A stretch of DNA of 64,000 nt from Microbacterium tenebrionis (GTDB lineage: Bacteria > Actinomycetota > Actinomycetes > Actinomycetales > Microbacteriaceae). Positions 16,263-24,949 of this stretch are shown here, piece after piece. The stretch lies in contig NZ_CAHJXQ010000012.1 of assembly GCF_903645325.1 (NCBI RefSeq), positions 1 through 64,000 of the forward strand. The letters are read 5' to 3'. The position numbers were made by a program, and so were the translations under genes. The notes beneath the pieces are model-generated. The model did no database searches and was not told the origin of the DNA. It saw only the letters and a list, made by a program, of their open reading frames with translations. Within the stretch, counting starts at the first letter, position 1. Each line of letters begins with the position of its first letter.

Positions 16263-16976
16263 GTCTCAGTTCTCTCGCCTTCCACAGTGTCAGAGTCAAG
16301 TATCGTCCTGGATTCCCGCGTCATGTCTGCCCTCTGGATACACGAGACGTCACATCGACGCCACCTGGTGCGTAGCGCCAGCCGAACCGCGACGGGCGTC
16401 GCGTAGCCCGTGGCCGCTGCGCCGCGCCCAGCAGTGAGTCGGCGCTCGTTCGGGGCGAGATTGGTCGCTAGGCGATTCCCTATGGCCGTCGCGTCGTTGT
16501 GCACATCTGCCGAAAACCGCCTCCAGGTGTGGGCAATCAGCCGAAACCCTCTGCCGATTGGGACTTACGACCGACGTTACCGGCAGGGCCGACGACGTGG
16601 CGAGTGCTGTCGCGCCAAAAGGATCGTTTTCGGCGAGTGTAGATGGCCACGGCTCCACGCCGTCATGGACGCTGGCGCATCAGGCGTCAACGCGGGTGAT
16701 TCCAGCTGACCAAAGGGGAATCGGCATGTCCGAGGCAGGGATCGAAGTTCTGCGTCGCGTTCGCGCGCACCCACCTCAAGGAGCGCAGCGATCGCGCGCT
16801 CGCTGTGCAGAAGCCGACTGGCCCGTCACGCAATCGGGCGTGCGCGCCCAGTCGGCGCCCCACGATTCGGGGCAGCGTCTGCCCGGTCGCCAGCGCGAAG
16901 GACGGGATCGGGAAAAGTCCTCTGATCGGCCAGTCTTTCAGGCTGGAATGTCGGTGGCCCCCTGTTGAATAGGGGT
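16263..16976. other. 714-bp gap without a recognisable gene
   Basis: Open frames here give low-complexity translations without family features. Visible elements are the probable MerR promoter (16263-16310), CTGCCGAAAA boxes near 16508 and 16551, the palindrome at 16614-16634, and a 9-bp inverted repeat GCCGACTGG/CCAGTCGGC (16813-16821 and 16848-16856) with a smaller CACGC/GCGTG hairpin inside it. The compound hairpin could be a terminator or a structured RNA. I cannot assign it. Confidence 0.5.
16614..16634. repeat. GATC-centred palindrome, copy 3
   Basis: GCCAAAAGGATCGTTTTCGGC is imperfectly palindromic and shares GATCGTTTTCGGC with the copies at 13545-13570 and 15374-15393. The flanking GAG is shared with copy 2. 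A CTGCCGATT box lies about 63 bp before it. Confidence 0.55.
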
Positions 16977-18437
16977 ATGCACAGCATCGTCGCTCGCCTC
17001 GAAGACCTGGACAGGTCTCTCGCCGAGGCGAGCCGCGAGGCGTTCGACCGGGAAGAGATTCCCGACCTCTTCGACGCGGAGATCGCGGCGCTTCTCGAGG
17101 CGAGCGGGCGTCTTCAGAAGCGACTCGAGGCGCTCCAGGTCGAGGCGTCGGTGCAGGTGCTGGAGCGCTCGGCGCCGATGCGGGATGACAAGATCACCGC
17201 GAAGTACGGATGGCACCGGCCCGTCGACCTCGTTCGGGCGCTGACCCGCACCGAGACGCGTGATGCGAACCGTGTCGTGAAGGCCGCTCGGCTGACGAGC
17301 CGGATCCGCGGCATGTCGAGCGGCGAGTTCGTACCAGCCCGGTACCCCGAACTGCGTGCGGCGATGGTGTCGGGAGCAATCGGCACCGCCGGGCTCCTGG
17401 CTGCGATCGAGCCCCTCGAGCAGTCCCGCGACCGGATGTTCGACGACGACCGGCTCGAGGCCGACCGGCAGCTCGCAGACCTCGCCCGCGGGACCATCCG
17501 CGACGACGAGGGCCGAGCCGTCGCTTCCGGTCCGCTGCCCGCGCCCGAGGATCTCAGGCTCCTGTCCAGCGTCCTCGTCGCGTACCTCGACCCCGACGGC
17601 GCCGAGCCGTCCGACAGTGCCGGGGCGAGAGCCCGCAGCTTCATCATCGGACGCGAGCGCGACGGCAGCGTTCCGATCCGGGGCAATATCCTTCCCGAAG
17701 TCGCCGGGCAACTGCAGTTGCTGCAGGACAGCATCCTCAACCCGCGCGTCGACGGACCGGACGATCCGACCACCGGCGTGCGCTTCGAAGACAGCGCCGA
17801 CGATGTCGTTACGCCCGGCGGCTATGTACTCACCGTGGCCGAGATCGATCGACGCACGCGCGCCCAGAAACAGCACGACGCGTTCGCGATGATCGTGAAC
17901 GCTGCCGCACGTGCAGGAGAGTTCCCCGACCTCGGCGGCGCCGCGCCCACCCTTGTCGTCACGGTGAGCGCCGAGGACTACGCATCAGGTCGTGGATGGG
18001 CGACCGTATTGAACACCGGCGACCGCATCCCGTCCCGCATCGCCGCGCAGACCGGATGCGCGGGCGGGATCCAACGGGTCATGTTCGACGAGAACGGCCG
18101 TATCGCAGCCCTCGGCACCACAGCCCGCATCTTCAACGCCCTGCAGCGCCGGGCGATCACTCTTCGTGACGGAGGCTGCGTCATTCCGGGGTGCACCGTC
18201 CCGGCGTCCTGGTGCGAGATCCATCACGTCACCGAGTACGCCGACGGCGGCCCGACCCACACCGACAACGGTGTTCTGCTGTGCTGGTGGCACCACCGGA
18301 ACCTTCACCTGTCCGAATGGCGGATCCGCATTCGCGACGGCGTCCCCGAGATCCGGGGGCCGGCATGGTGGGACAGCAAGCAACACTGGCGTCCAGCTGG
18401 AGTCCCGCGCCCCCGCGTACGAGAACGGGCCGGGTAG
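16977..18437 (+). CDS. DUF222 / HNH endonuclease-domain protein (13E12 repeat type)
   Basis: This 486-residue protein has the long helical DUF222 region (residues 1 to about 330) and a C-terminal HNH nuclease motif with Cys/His ligands: GGCVIPGC, CEIHHVTEYADGG, DNGVLLCWWHHRNLH. Members of this family are numerous in Actinobacteria and behave like dispersed accessory genes. Their biological role is not established. The ATG at 16977 was preferred to an upstream TTG. AGGGG just before it could be a ribosome-binding site, though the spacing is short. It lies within the block that separates the two paa operons. Confidence 0.88.
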   Translation: MHSIVARLEDLDRSLAEASREAFDREEIPDLFDAEIAALLEASGRLQKRLEALQVEASVQVLERSAPMRDDKITAKYGWHRPVDLVRALTRTETRDANRVVKAARLTSRIRGMSSGEFVPARYPELRAAMVSGAIGTAGLLAAIEPLEQSRDRMFDDDRLEADRQLADLARGTIRDDEGRAVASGPLPAPEDLRLLSSVLVAYLDPDGAEPSDSAGARARSFIIGRERDGSVPIRGNILPEVAGQLQLLQDSILNPRVDGPDDPTTGVRFEDSADDVVTPGGYVLTVAEIDRRTRAQKQHDAFAMIVNAAARAGEFPDLGGAAPTLVVTVSAEDYASGRGWATVLNTGDRIPSRIAAQTGCAGGIQRVMFDENGRIAALGTTARIFNALQRRAITLRDGGCVIPGCTVPASWCEIHHVTEYADGGPTHTDNGVLLCWWHHRNLHLSEWRIRIRDGVPEIRGPAWWDSKQHWRPAGVPRPRVRERAG

Positions 18438-18474
18438 GCGACGATGCGCGACTCCCTCGGATGTGAGAGAATTA

Positions 18475-18490
18475 CTGAACGCACGGTCAG
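18475..18490. promoter_or_regulatory. TetR-type operator upstream of paaA
   Basis: CTGAACGCACGGTCAG differs by one base from the site at 9754-9769 and has the same TTA flank. It lies 20 bp before the paaA start, so a bound repressor would block transcription of paaABCDE-paaG. The likely binder is the TetR protein at 9080-9739. Confidence 0.7.
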
Positions 18491-18509
18491 TAAAGACGAG
18501 GGAGTCGCC

Positions 18510-19496
18510 GTGACCGAGGAAGAGATCGGCACCGAAGAGATCACCGCCGAGCAGCGCCGCTTCGACGAGATCATCGCCGCGGACTCGCGCATCGAGCCGC
18601 GCGACTGGATGCCGGATGCCTACCGCAAGACCCTCATCCGTCAGGTCAGCCAGCACGCGCACTCCGAGATCATCGGCATGCAGCCCGAGGGCAATTGGAT
18701 CACCCGCGCCCCGAGCCTCAAGCGCAAGGCGATCCTCATGGCGAAGGTGCAGGACGAAGCGGGCCACGGTCTTTACCTCTACTCCGCCGCGCAGACGCTC
18801 GGCATCACCCGCGACGAGATGACGGACCAGCTCATCACCGGCCGGGCGAAGTACTCGTCGATCTTCAACTACCCCACCCCGACGTGGGCGGACATGGGCG
18901 CGATCGGCTGGCTCGTCGACGGCGCCGCGATCTGCAACCAGGTGCCGCTGTGCCGAGCATCCTATGGCCCCTACGGCCGCGCCATGGTGCGGGTCTGCAA
19001 GGAGGAGTCCTTCCACCAGCGGCAGGGTTTCGAGATCCTGCTGACTCTCATGCAGGGCACGGTCGCGCAGCGCCAGATGGCACAGGATGCCGTGAACCGC
19101 TGGTACTGGCCGTCGCTCATGATGTTCGGACCGCCCGACGGCGACTCCCCGAACTCGGCGCAGTCGATGGCCTGGAACATCAAGCGCTTCTCGAACGACG
19201 AGCTGCGTCAGCGCTTCATCGGGATGCTCGTGCCCCAGGCGGAGGTGCTCGGCGTCACCCTGCCCGACCCCGAGCTGCGCTTCGATGAGGAGGCGCAGCA
19301 GTACGTCGGCGGCGAGATCGACTGGACCGAGTTCTTCGAGGTGCTCGCCGGACGCGGACCGATGAACGCCGAGCGCGTTCGTGCGCGGCGCGAGGCGCAC
19401 GAAGACGGCGCCTGGGTGCGCGAGGCCGCGGCCGAGTACGCGCGCAAGACGACCCTTCGACAGGCTCAGGGATCGGAAACCGGGGTGGCCGCATGA
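18510..19496 (+). CDS. paaA: Phenylacetyl-CoA 1,2-epoxidase catalytic subunit PaaA
   Basis: This 328-residue ferritin-like protein is the catalytic subunit of the multicomponent monooxygenase that epoxidises the ring of phenylacetyl-CoA. Di-iron ligands are carried on helices seen as [14 protein letters not shown] and [18 protein letters not shown] 18510 was chosen because GAGGGAG lies 5-12 nt upstream, and upstream in-frame codons cross the operator. The C-terminus contains LRQAQG, encoded by a 20-bp dispersed repeat (19453-19472), followed by only a few residues. It overlaps paaB by 4 nt. Confidence 0.94.
   Translation: MTEEEIGTEEITAEQRRFDEIIAADSRIEPRDWMPDAYRKTLIRQVSQHAHSEIIGMQPEGNWITRAPSLKRKAILMAKVQDEAGHGLYLYSAAQTLGITRDEMTDQLITGRAKYSSIFNYPTPTWADMGAIGWLVDGAAICNQVPLCRASYGPYGRAMVRVCKEESFHQRQGFEILLTLMQGTVAQRQMAQDAVNRWYWPSLMMFGPPDGDSPNSAQSMAWNIKRFSNDELRQRFIGMLVPQAEVLGVTLPDPELRFDEEAQQYVGGEIDWTEFFEVLAGRGPMNAERVRARREAHEDGAWVREAAAEYARKTTLRQAQGSETGVAA
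19453..19472. repeat. 20-bp CCCTTCGACAGGCTCAGGGA repeat in paaA
   Basis: CCCTTCGACAGGCTCAGGGA lies near the 3' end of paaA and is translated as part of TLRQAQGS. Identical copies are in paaC and paaE. The ends (CCCT/AGGG) are inverted. Confidence 0.85.
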
Positions 19497-19780
19497 GTGA
19501 GGAGACCTGGCCGCTGTGGGAGGTGTTCGTCCGCGCCAACCGCGGCATGAGCCATGTGCACGCGGGTTCGCTGCACGCTCCGGATGCAGAGCTCGCCGTC
19601 CGCAACGCCCGCGACCTGTACACGCGCCGAGGCGAAGGCACGTCGATCTGGGTCGTCCCGTCGGATGCCATCACCGCCAGCGACCCCGACGCGAAGGGCT
19701 CGTTCTTCGAGAGCCCCGCCGGCAAGAACTACCGTCACGCCGTGTACTACACCGCCTCCGAGGGGGTGCCGCACCTGTGA
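19493..19780 (+). CDS. paaB: Phenylacetyl-CoA epoxidase subunit PaaB
   Basis: This 95-residue protein matches PaaB in length and in the [22 protein letters not shown] opening, [10 protein letters not shown] and the [10 protein letters not shown] region. PaaB is a small structural subunit of the PaaABCE complex. The ATG at 19493 overlaps the paaA stop by 4 nt. The stop in turn overlaps the paaC start by 1 nt (TGATG). Confidence 0.93.
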   Translation: MSEETWPLWEVFVRANRGMSHVHAGSLHAPDAELAVRNARDLYTRRGEGTSIWVVPSDAITASDPDAKGSFFESPAGKNYRHAVYYTASEGVPHL

Positions 19781-20619
19781 TGACCCTTCGACAGGCTCAG
19801 GGACCGGACCCGCACGGCGCCGTCACGGTCGACGAGCTCGACCTCAGCGCCGAACTCGCCGGCAGCGAAGACGCGGTCGCAACCGCCGATGTGGCCGAGT
19901 ACGCGCTCTGGCTCGGCGACGATGCGCTGATCCTGTCGCAGCAGCTCGGCATGTGGATCGCGCGCGCTCCCGAGCTCGAAGAGGACGTCGCGCTCGCGAA
20001 CATCGCCCTCGACCTCCTCGGCCACGCCCGCTCGCTGCTCCGCTACGCGGGGACCGCCGACGGGCGCAGTGAGGACGACCTGGCGTACTTCCGCGACGAA
20101 CCCGACTTCCGCAGCGCCTGGCTGTTCGAGCAGCCGAACGGCGACTTCGCCCAGACGATCGCGCGGCAGCTCGCGGCATCCGCCTATCTCTTCGAGCTGT
20201 ACTCGGCACTGCGCCGCTCGACCGACGCGACCCTCGCCGCGATCGCCGAGAAGGCGCTCAAAGAGGTCGACTACCACCGCGATCACGCGGTGCAGTGGAC
20301 GTTGCGCCTCGCCGGCGGCACCGACGAATCGCGAAGACGCATGATCCGCGCCGTCACCGACGTGTGGCCGTACGTCGAGGAGCTGTTCCGCGACGAACCG
20401 CTGATCGACCGGCTGGGCGCCATCGCCGCGCGTCCGTCATCGCTTCGCGCAGCCTTCGACGCCGCGATCGACGCCGTCTTCGCCGAAGCGGATCTCGTGG
20501 TCCCCGACGTGAATCCGTCGATGGCCGGCGGGCGCCGCGGCAGCCACTTCCCCGCGCTCGCGCGCATCCTCGCCGAGATGCAGGTGCTCGCCCGGCAGCA
20601 TCCGGGGGCGACATGGTGA
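19780..20619 (+). CDS. paaC: Phenylacetyl-CoA epoxidase subunit PaaC
   Basis: This 279-residue ferritin-like protein is the structural partner of PaaA. Features include YALWLGDDALILSQQLGMW near residues 40-58, LDLLGHARSLLRY, and KEVDYHRDHAVQW with family-conserved Glu and His. It starts at ATG 19780, and a GTG one codon earlier is also possible. Residues 2-8 (TLRQAQG) come from the 20-bp dispersed repeat at 19784-19803, so the native N-terminus appears extended by about 15 residues compared with the conserved core. Confidence 0.93.
   Translation: MTLRQAQGPDPHGAVTVDELDLSAELAGSEDAVATADVAEYALWLGDDALILSQQLGMWIARAPELEEDVALANIALDLLGHARSLLRYAGTADGRSEDDLAYFRDEPDFRSAWLFEQPNGDFAQTIARQLAASAYLFELYSALRRSTDATLAAIAEKALKEVDYHRDHAVQWTLRLAGGTDESRRRMIRAVTDVWPYVEELFRDEPLIDRLGAIAARPSSLRAAFDAAIDAVFAEADLVVPDVNPSMAGGRRGSHFPALARILAEMQVLARQHPGATW
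19784..19803. repeat. 20-bp CCCTTCGACAGGCTCAGGGA repeat in paaC
   Basis: This copy is identical to those in paaA and paaE. It sits immediately after the paaC start codon and is read in the same frame as in paaA. Confidence 0.85.
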
Positions 20620-21110
20620 CGACGGCGACTCGGCGCGAGGCGGCCTGGGCCGTCGCTGCGACCGTGACCGACCCCGAGGTGCCCGTGCTCACGATCGAGG
20701 ACCTCGGCGTGCTCCGCGACGTGACCGTCGACGGCGAGCGCGTGACCGTCACGCTCACGCCGACCTACAGCGGATGCCCCGCCCTCGACACCATGCGCGA
20801 CGACGTGATCCTCGCTCTCACGGCGGCCGGCTTCGACGACGTCGAGGTGCGCACCACCTTGTCGCCGGCGTGGACGACGGACTGGATGACGGATGCCGGA
20901 AAGCGCAAGCTCACCGAGTTCGGCATCGCTCCCCCGTCGGGACGCGCGGCGCTGGCTCAGGGGCCGGTCCGGCTGCGCCTTGCCGTCAAGTGCCCGCGCT
21001 GCGGGTCGATCGACACCCGCGAGGTCTCCCGCTTCGGCTCGACATCGTGCAAGGCCCTCTACGAGTGCCGCGCGTGCCTCGAGCCCTTCGACCACTTCAA
21101 AACGATATGA
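20613..21110 (+). CDS. paaD: PaaD, MIP18-type iron-sulfur assembly factor for PaaE/PaaABCE
   Basis: This 165-residue protein has an N-terminal MIP18/DUF59 domain (DPEVPVLTIEDLGVLRDV and PTYSGCPALD with its conserved Cys). The C-terminal zinc-ribbon-like stretch has four Cys in CPRCGS and CRACLEPF. PaaD proteins help mature the Fe-S cluster or assemble the oxygenase. The ATG at 20613 lies within the end of paaC (7-nt overlap), and the stop overlaps the paaE start by 4 nt. Confidence 0.92.
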   Translation: MVTTATRREAAWAVAATVTDPEVPVLTIEDLGVLRDVTVDGERVTVTLTPTYSGCPALDTMRDDVILALTAAGFDDVEVRTTLSPAWTTDWMTDAGKRKLTEFGIAPPSGRAALAQGPVRLRLAVKCPRCGSIDTREVSRFGSTSCKALYECRACLEPFDHFKTI

Positions 21111-22225
21111 CGACGAGGACGCGCCGCCGCGGGCGGTTCCACGAACTCGAGATCGCCGAGGTCCGGCCGCTGACCACTGAGAGCATCGAGGTGACCTTCG
21201 CGGTCCCTCCCGAGTTGGAAGGCGACTACGACTACCTGCCGGGGCAGTACGTGGCGCTGCGCGCGCACGTCGACGGTCATGAGGTGCGCCGCAGCTACTC
21301 GATCTGCCGGCCGCCGGCCCCTTCGACAGGCTCAGGGAACGGGCGCATCTCGGTCGGCATCAAGCGCGACCTCGGTGGACTGTTCTCGGTCTGGGCGCAC
21401 GAGAACCTCAGGCCCGGCGACCGCATCGACGTCATGAGCCCCGAGGGCACGTTCACCACGACCCTCCCCGACCTCGATCACGCGCACATCGCGGGCATCG
21501 CCGCGGGGTCGGGTGTGACGCCGATGATGGCGCTGGCCGCTCACGTGCTGGCATCCTCGCCGACCGCGCAGTTCAGCCTCGTCTACACGAACCGCGCCAC
21601 GCAGGACGTCATGTTCCTCGACGACCTCGCCGACCTCAAGGACCGCTACCCGTCGCGCCTCGCGCTGCACCACGTGCTCTCGCGCGAGCAGCGCACGGCA
21701 CCGCTGCTGTCGGGGCGCATCGACGCCGAGAAGCTCGACGCGATCCTCGACGGGCTGCTCCCACCTGCACGTGTGACCGAGTGGTTCCTGTGCGGGCCCT
21801 TCGAGCTCGTGGCGCTCTGCCGCGAGATGCTCGAACGGCGCGGCGTTCCAGCCGGCAGCATCCGCTTCGAACTCTTCACGAGCGACGCCGACGGACAGCG
21901 GGTCGATCGCGGCCGCCCCGTCGTGATCGACAAGGGCGACGAGGTGCGGACGATCGAGTTCACGCTCGACGGCCTCTCATCGACGGTCGAGTCGCCGGTC
22001 CCGGCGAACGAGGCGATCCTGGATGCCGCGCTTCGCGTCCGCGGCGACGTGCCGTTCGCATGCGCGGGAGGGGTCTGCGGCACCTGCCGCGCCCGCCTCC
22101 TCGAAGGCGAGGTGCGGATGACCGAGAACTACGCACTCGAGCCCGATGAGCTCGAACGCGGCTACGTGCTCACGTGCCAGTCCCATCCGACCACCGAGAG
22201 AGTCGTCGTCGACTACGACGCCTGA
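21107..22225 (+). CDS. paaE: Phenylacetyl-CoA epoxidase reductase PaaE
   Basis: This 372-residue reductase passes electrons from NADPH to PaaAC. It has an N-terminal FAD domain (RRSYSICRPP near residues 63-72), an NAD domain with GIAAGSGVTPMMA, and a C-terminal plant-type 2Fe-2S domain with Cys ligands in CAGGVCGTCRARL and LTCQSHP. The 20-bp dispersed repeat at 21319-21338 encodes PSTGSG right after the FAD-binding motif. It is read in a different frame from that in paaA and paaC. The insert appears to be a tolerated loop. Confidence 0.93.
   Translation: MTTRTRRRGRFHELEIAEVRPLTTESIEVTFAVPPELEGDYDYLPGQYVALRAHVDGHEVRRSYSICRPPAPSTGSGNGRISVGIKRDLGGLFSVWAHENLRPGDRIDVMSPEGTFTTTLPDLDHAHIAGIAAGSGVTPMMALAAHVLASSPTAQFSLVYTNRATQDVMFLDDLADLKDRYPSRLALHHVLSREQRTAPLLSGRIDAEKLDAILDGLLPPARVTEWFLCGPFELVALCREMLERRGVPAGSIRFELFTSDADGQRVDRGRPVVIDKGDEVRTIEFTLDGLSSTVESPVPANEAILDAALRVRGDVPFACAGGVCGTCRARLLEGEVRMTENYALEPDELERGYVLTCQSHPTTERVVVDYDA
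21319..21338. repeat. 20-bp CCCTTCGACAGGCTCAGGGA repeat in paaE
   Basis: This is the third identical copy within the operon. Here it is translated as APSTGSGN, giving a flexible Ser/Gly loop between the FAD motif and the next strand. Confidence 0.85.
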
Positions 22226-22245
22226 TGCAGCAGACCGGAGCGACC

Positions 22246-23016
22246 ATGATCGACCTGACCATCAGCGACGGCATCGCCCGCGTCGTGCTGAATGCCCCCG
22301 AGAAGCGCAATGCGCTCGATGCGCAGGCGCTCGCCGATCTCAGTGCCGCGTACGACGATGCTTCGACTGCCCGCGTGCGCGCACTCGTGTTGCGCGGCGA
22401 GGGACCTGGCTTCTGCGCGGGCCGCGACATCGCCGGCGTCGATCCCGCCACGGATGACGTCACAGGTTTCCTCGGCGGCCTCGTGACTCCGCTGCTGCAG
22501 AAGATGTCTGCGTTCCCCGTCCCCACGTTCGCCGCCGCGCACGGCGCGTGCCTCGGCGTCGGCCTCGGCCTCCTGATCGCCACTGACGTCGTCTACGTCG
22601 CCGACACCGCGAAGATCGGTTCACCGTTCGCGGCCCTCGGCGCGACGCTCGACTCCGGCGGGCATGCGCTGTTCTACGAGCGGCTCGGCGCCCACAAGGC
22701 CCTCGACCTCATCTACACGGGCCGGCTCATGAGCGGTTCCGAGGCCGTGCAGTCCGGGCTGTTCTCGCAGGTGCTGCCGGCGGACGAGGTTCGGCAGGCG
22801 ACCGAGGATGCGGCATCCCGCGCCGCCGCCGGCGCGACGCAGGCGTTCCTCGCGAGCAAGCGCCTCGTGGCCCGATTGCGCGACGAGCGCCTCGCGCTGT
22901 GGGATGCGGTCGCCACCGAGAACGCGAACCAGGCGGCCCTGCGCGACACCGCCGACTACCGCGAGGGCTTCGCGGCGTTCCAGAAGAAGCGGCGGCCGGA
23001 GTTCACCGGGGACTGA
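22246..23016 (+). CDS. paaG: Crotonase-family isomerase, PaaG-like
   Basis: This 256-residue protein of the enoyl-CoA hydratase/isomerase family carries PGFCAGRDIAGVDP near residues 65-78, similar to the FCAGxDL signature of PaaG. PaaG converts the ring epoxide to oxepin-CoA. The ATG at 22246 has GGAGC 5-9 nt upstream. An in-frame ATG at 22225 overlapping the paaE stop (TGATG) is an alternative that adds 7 residues. It ends the paaABCDE operon and converges on the next gene with a 14-bp overlap. No paaK, paaJ or paaI is present in the window. Confidence 0.85.
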   Translation: MIDLTISDGIARVVLNAPEKRNALDAQALADLSAAYDDASTARVRALVLRGEGPGFCAGRDIAGVDPATDDVTGFLGGLVTPLLQKMSAFPVPTFAAAHGACLGVGLGLLIATDVVYVADTAKIGSPFAALGATLDSGGHALFYERLGAHKALDLIYTGRLMSGSEAVQSGLFSQVLPADEVRQATEDAASRAAAGATQAFLASKRLVARLRDERLALWDAVATENANQAALRDTADYREGFAAFQKKRRPEFTGD

Positions 23017-23488
23017 CACTCGTGGTGGAGATGCGCCCTCCCTGGCGGGAGTCGACGACCCCGATGATCGCGGTGACGATCGTCCCGACCCAGCCGAGGA
23101 ACGCGATGATCAGCGCGACGGCGAAGATGTTCGACGATGCCTCGCTGCTCATCCAGCCCCACGTGGAGAGCACCGAGCCGAACGGCGGCGCATCCCCGCC
23201 GTCTTCGAGCGTGAACATCATCACCAGCAGCGCCGCCCAGGTCACCCAGCTGGCGATGTCGTAGAACAGCCGGGTGCTGCGCGCCGCTCTCGCGTCGCGG
23301 TCGAAGACGACCACGATCGGCGCGATGTACATCGCGAGGATCACGAACGGACCGACGAACAGGCCGATCAGCGCCATCCACCCCATCGGTGCGCCGAAGA
23401 AGCCGCGCCCGAACACGACGAGGAACGTCAGCAGCACCGGCGCGATCCAGTGGAACACGCGCACGAACCGATTGCCCGAGAAGTTCAT
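23003..23488 (-). CDS. Small four-helix membrane protein of unknown function
   Basis: I do not recognise a specific family. The 161-residue protein has hydrophobic helices near residues 12-28, 38-62, 78-93 and 120-144. Its short N-terminus (MNFSGNRFVRVFHW) and charged loops suggest a small inner-membrane protein with both ends in the cytoplasm. It stands alone between the convergent paa operon and the pnt operon. Its 3' end overlaps the end of paaG by 14 bp. Confidence 0.75.
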   Translation of the reverse strand: MNFSGNRFVRVFHWIAPVLLTFLVVFGRGFFGAPMGWMALIGLFVGPFVILAMYIAPIVVVFDRDARAARSTRLFYDIASWVTWAALLVMMFTLEDGGDAPPFGSVLSTWGWMSSEASSNIFAVALIIAFLGWVGTIVTAIIGVVDSRQGGRISTTSVSPR

Positions 23489-23536
23489 GGCCCCGAGCGT
23501 AGCTTCCCCGCGCCGGGCGCGGCGGGACGCGCCCGG

Positions 23537-24949
23537 CTACAGCGCCCGCAGGATGTCGTCGACGCGCTCCTTGGCGTCGCCGAACAGCATCTGCGCGTTC
23601 TCGCGGAAGAACAGCGGGTTCTGCACGCCGGCGTATCCGGAGGCCATCGACCGCTTGAACACGATGACGTTCTCGGCCTCCCAGACGCGCAGCACCGGCA
23701 TGCCGGCGATGGGGCTGCCGGGGTCCTCGGCGGCCGCCGGGTTGACGGTGTCGTTCGCGCCGATCACGAGGACGACGGCGGTGGATGCCAGGTCGTCGTT
23801 GATCTCGTCCATCTCGAGCACGACGTCGTACGGCACCTTGGCCTCGGCGAGCAGCACGTTCATATGCCCGGGCAGGCGCCCGGCGACAGGGTGGATGCCG
23901 AAGCGCACGTCCACTCCCCGATCGCGCAGCTTCTGCGTCAGCTCCGCGACGGGGTACTGCGCCTGCGCGACCGCCATGCCGTAGCCGGGGGTGATGACGA
24001 CGGTCGACGCGTTCGCGAGCATGTCGGCAGCGGTCGCGGCATCCACTTCGCGGTGCTCGCCGTGATCGACATCATCAGAAGCGGGTGCGGCGATGCCGAA
24101 CCCGCCGGCGATCACCGAGATGAACGACCGGTTCATCGCCTTGCACATGATGTACGACAGGTAGGCACCCGACGATCCGACCAGCGCACCGGTGACGATG
24201 AGCAGGTCGTTGTTGAGCAGGAAGCCGGCCGCGGCGGCGGCCCAACCCGAGTAGCTGTTGAGCATCGAGACGACGACGGGCATGTCGCCGCCGCCGATGG
24301 ACGCCACGAGGTGCCAGCCGAGGGCGAGCGAGAGCGCCGTGACGACGATGAGCAGCACGAGCGAGGGCGTGATGACGTACCAGACGGTCAGCGCGATGAA
24401 CACCACGATCGCGCCGAGGTTCAGCACGTTCTTGCCGGGCAGCATGAGGGGCTTGGACGAGATCCGCCCGGACAGCTTCAGGAACGCGACGATGGAACCG
24501 GTGAAGGTCACACCGCCGATGAAGATGCCGATGAAGACCTCGGCGTGGTGGATGTCGGCCAGCGCACCGGTGAGGCCCGGGCTGTGCAGGTGCCCGTTCC
24601 ACCCGACGAGGACGGCGGCGAGACCTACGAAGCTGTGCAGCAGGGCGATGAGCTCGGGCATCCCGGTCATCTCGACCTTCTTCGCCCGCCACAGTCCGAT
24701 CACCGCTCCGACGAGCATCGCGACGAGGAGCAGTACGAGACCGGCGGCGGCCTGCGGCTGACCCCACGCTCCCTGCAGTGTGACCCAGATGGTCGCGACG
24801 AGGGCGATGGCCATGCCGACCATGCCGTAGGCGACGCCGGCGCGCGAGGACTCGTGCCTGTTGAGCCCTGCCAGGCTCATGATGAACAGCAGCGCGGCGA
24901 CGATGTACGCGGCGCCCGCGACAGACGCGGAGATCTCCAGGGCGCTCAA
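23537..24949 (-). CDS. pntB: NAD(P) transhydrogenase subunit beta
   Basis: This 470-residue subunit of the proton-translocating transhydrogenase has about eight or nine transmembrane helices in residues 1-260. The C-terminal NADP(H)-binding domain (dIII) shows [14 protein letters not shown] and [20 protein letters not shown]. It works with PntA to make NADPH at the expense of the proton gradient. The start is a TTG at 24949 overlapping the pntA stop (TTGA), a less common codon supported by the tight overlap and by family alignment ([20 protein letters not shown]). Confidence 0.9.
   Translation of the reverse strand: MSALEISASVAGAAYIVAALLFIMSLAGLNRHESSRAGVAYGMVGMAIALVATIWVTLQGAWGQPQAAAGLVLLLVAMLVGAVIGLWRAKKVEMTGMPELIALLHSFVGLAAVLVGWNGHLHSPGLTGALADIHHAEVFIGIFIGGVTFTGSIVAFLKLSGRISSKPLMLPGKNVLNLGAIVVFIALTVWYVITPSLVLLIVVTALSLALGWHLVASIGGGDMPVVVSMLNSYSGWAAAAAGFLLNNDLLIVTGALVGSSGAYLSYIMCKAMNRSFISVIAGGFGIAAPASDDVDHGEHREVDAATAADMLANASTVVITPGYGMAVAQAQYPVAELTQKLRDRGVDVRFGIHPVAGRLPGHMNVLLAEAKVPYDVVLEMDEINDDLASTAVVLVIGANDTVNPAAAEDPGSPIAGMPVLRVWEAENVIVFKRSMASGYAGVQNPLFFRENAQMLFGDAKERVDDILRAL

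Noticed and set aside
16558..16968. 136-codon plus-strand frame in the gap before the DUF222 gene
   Set aside because: It crosses a palindromic repeat and has no ribosome-binding site. The translation shows no family features and poor codon bias.
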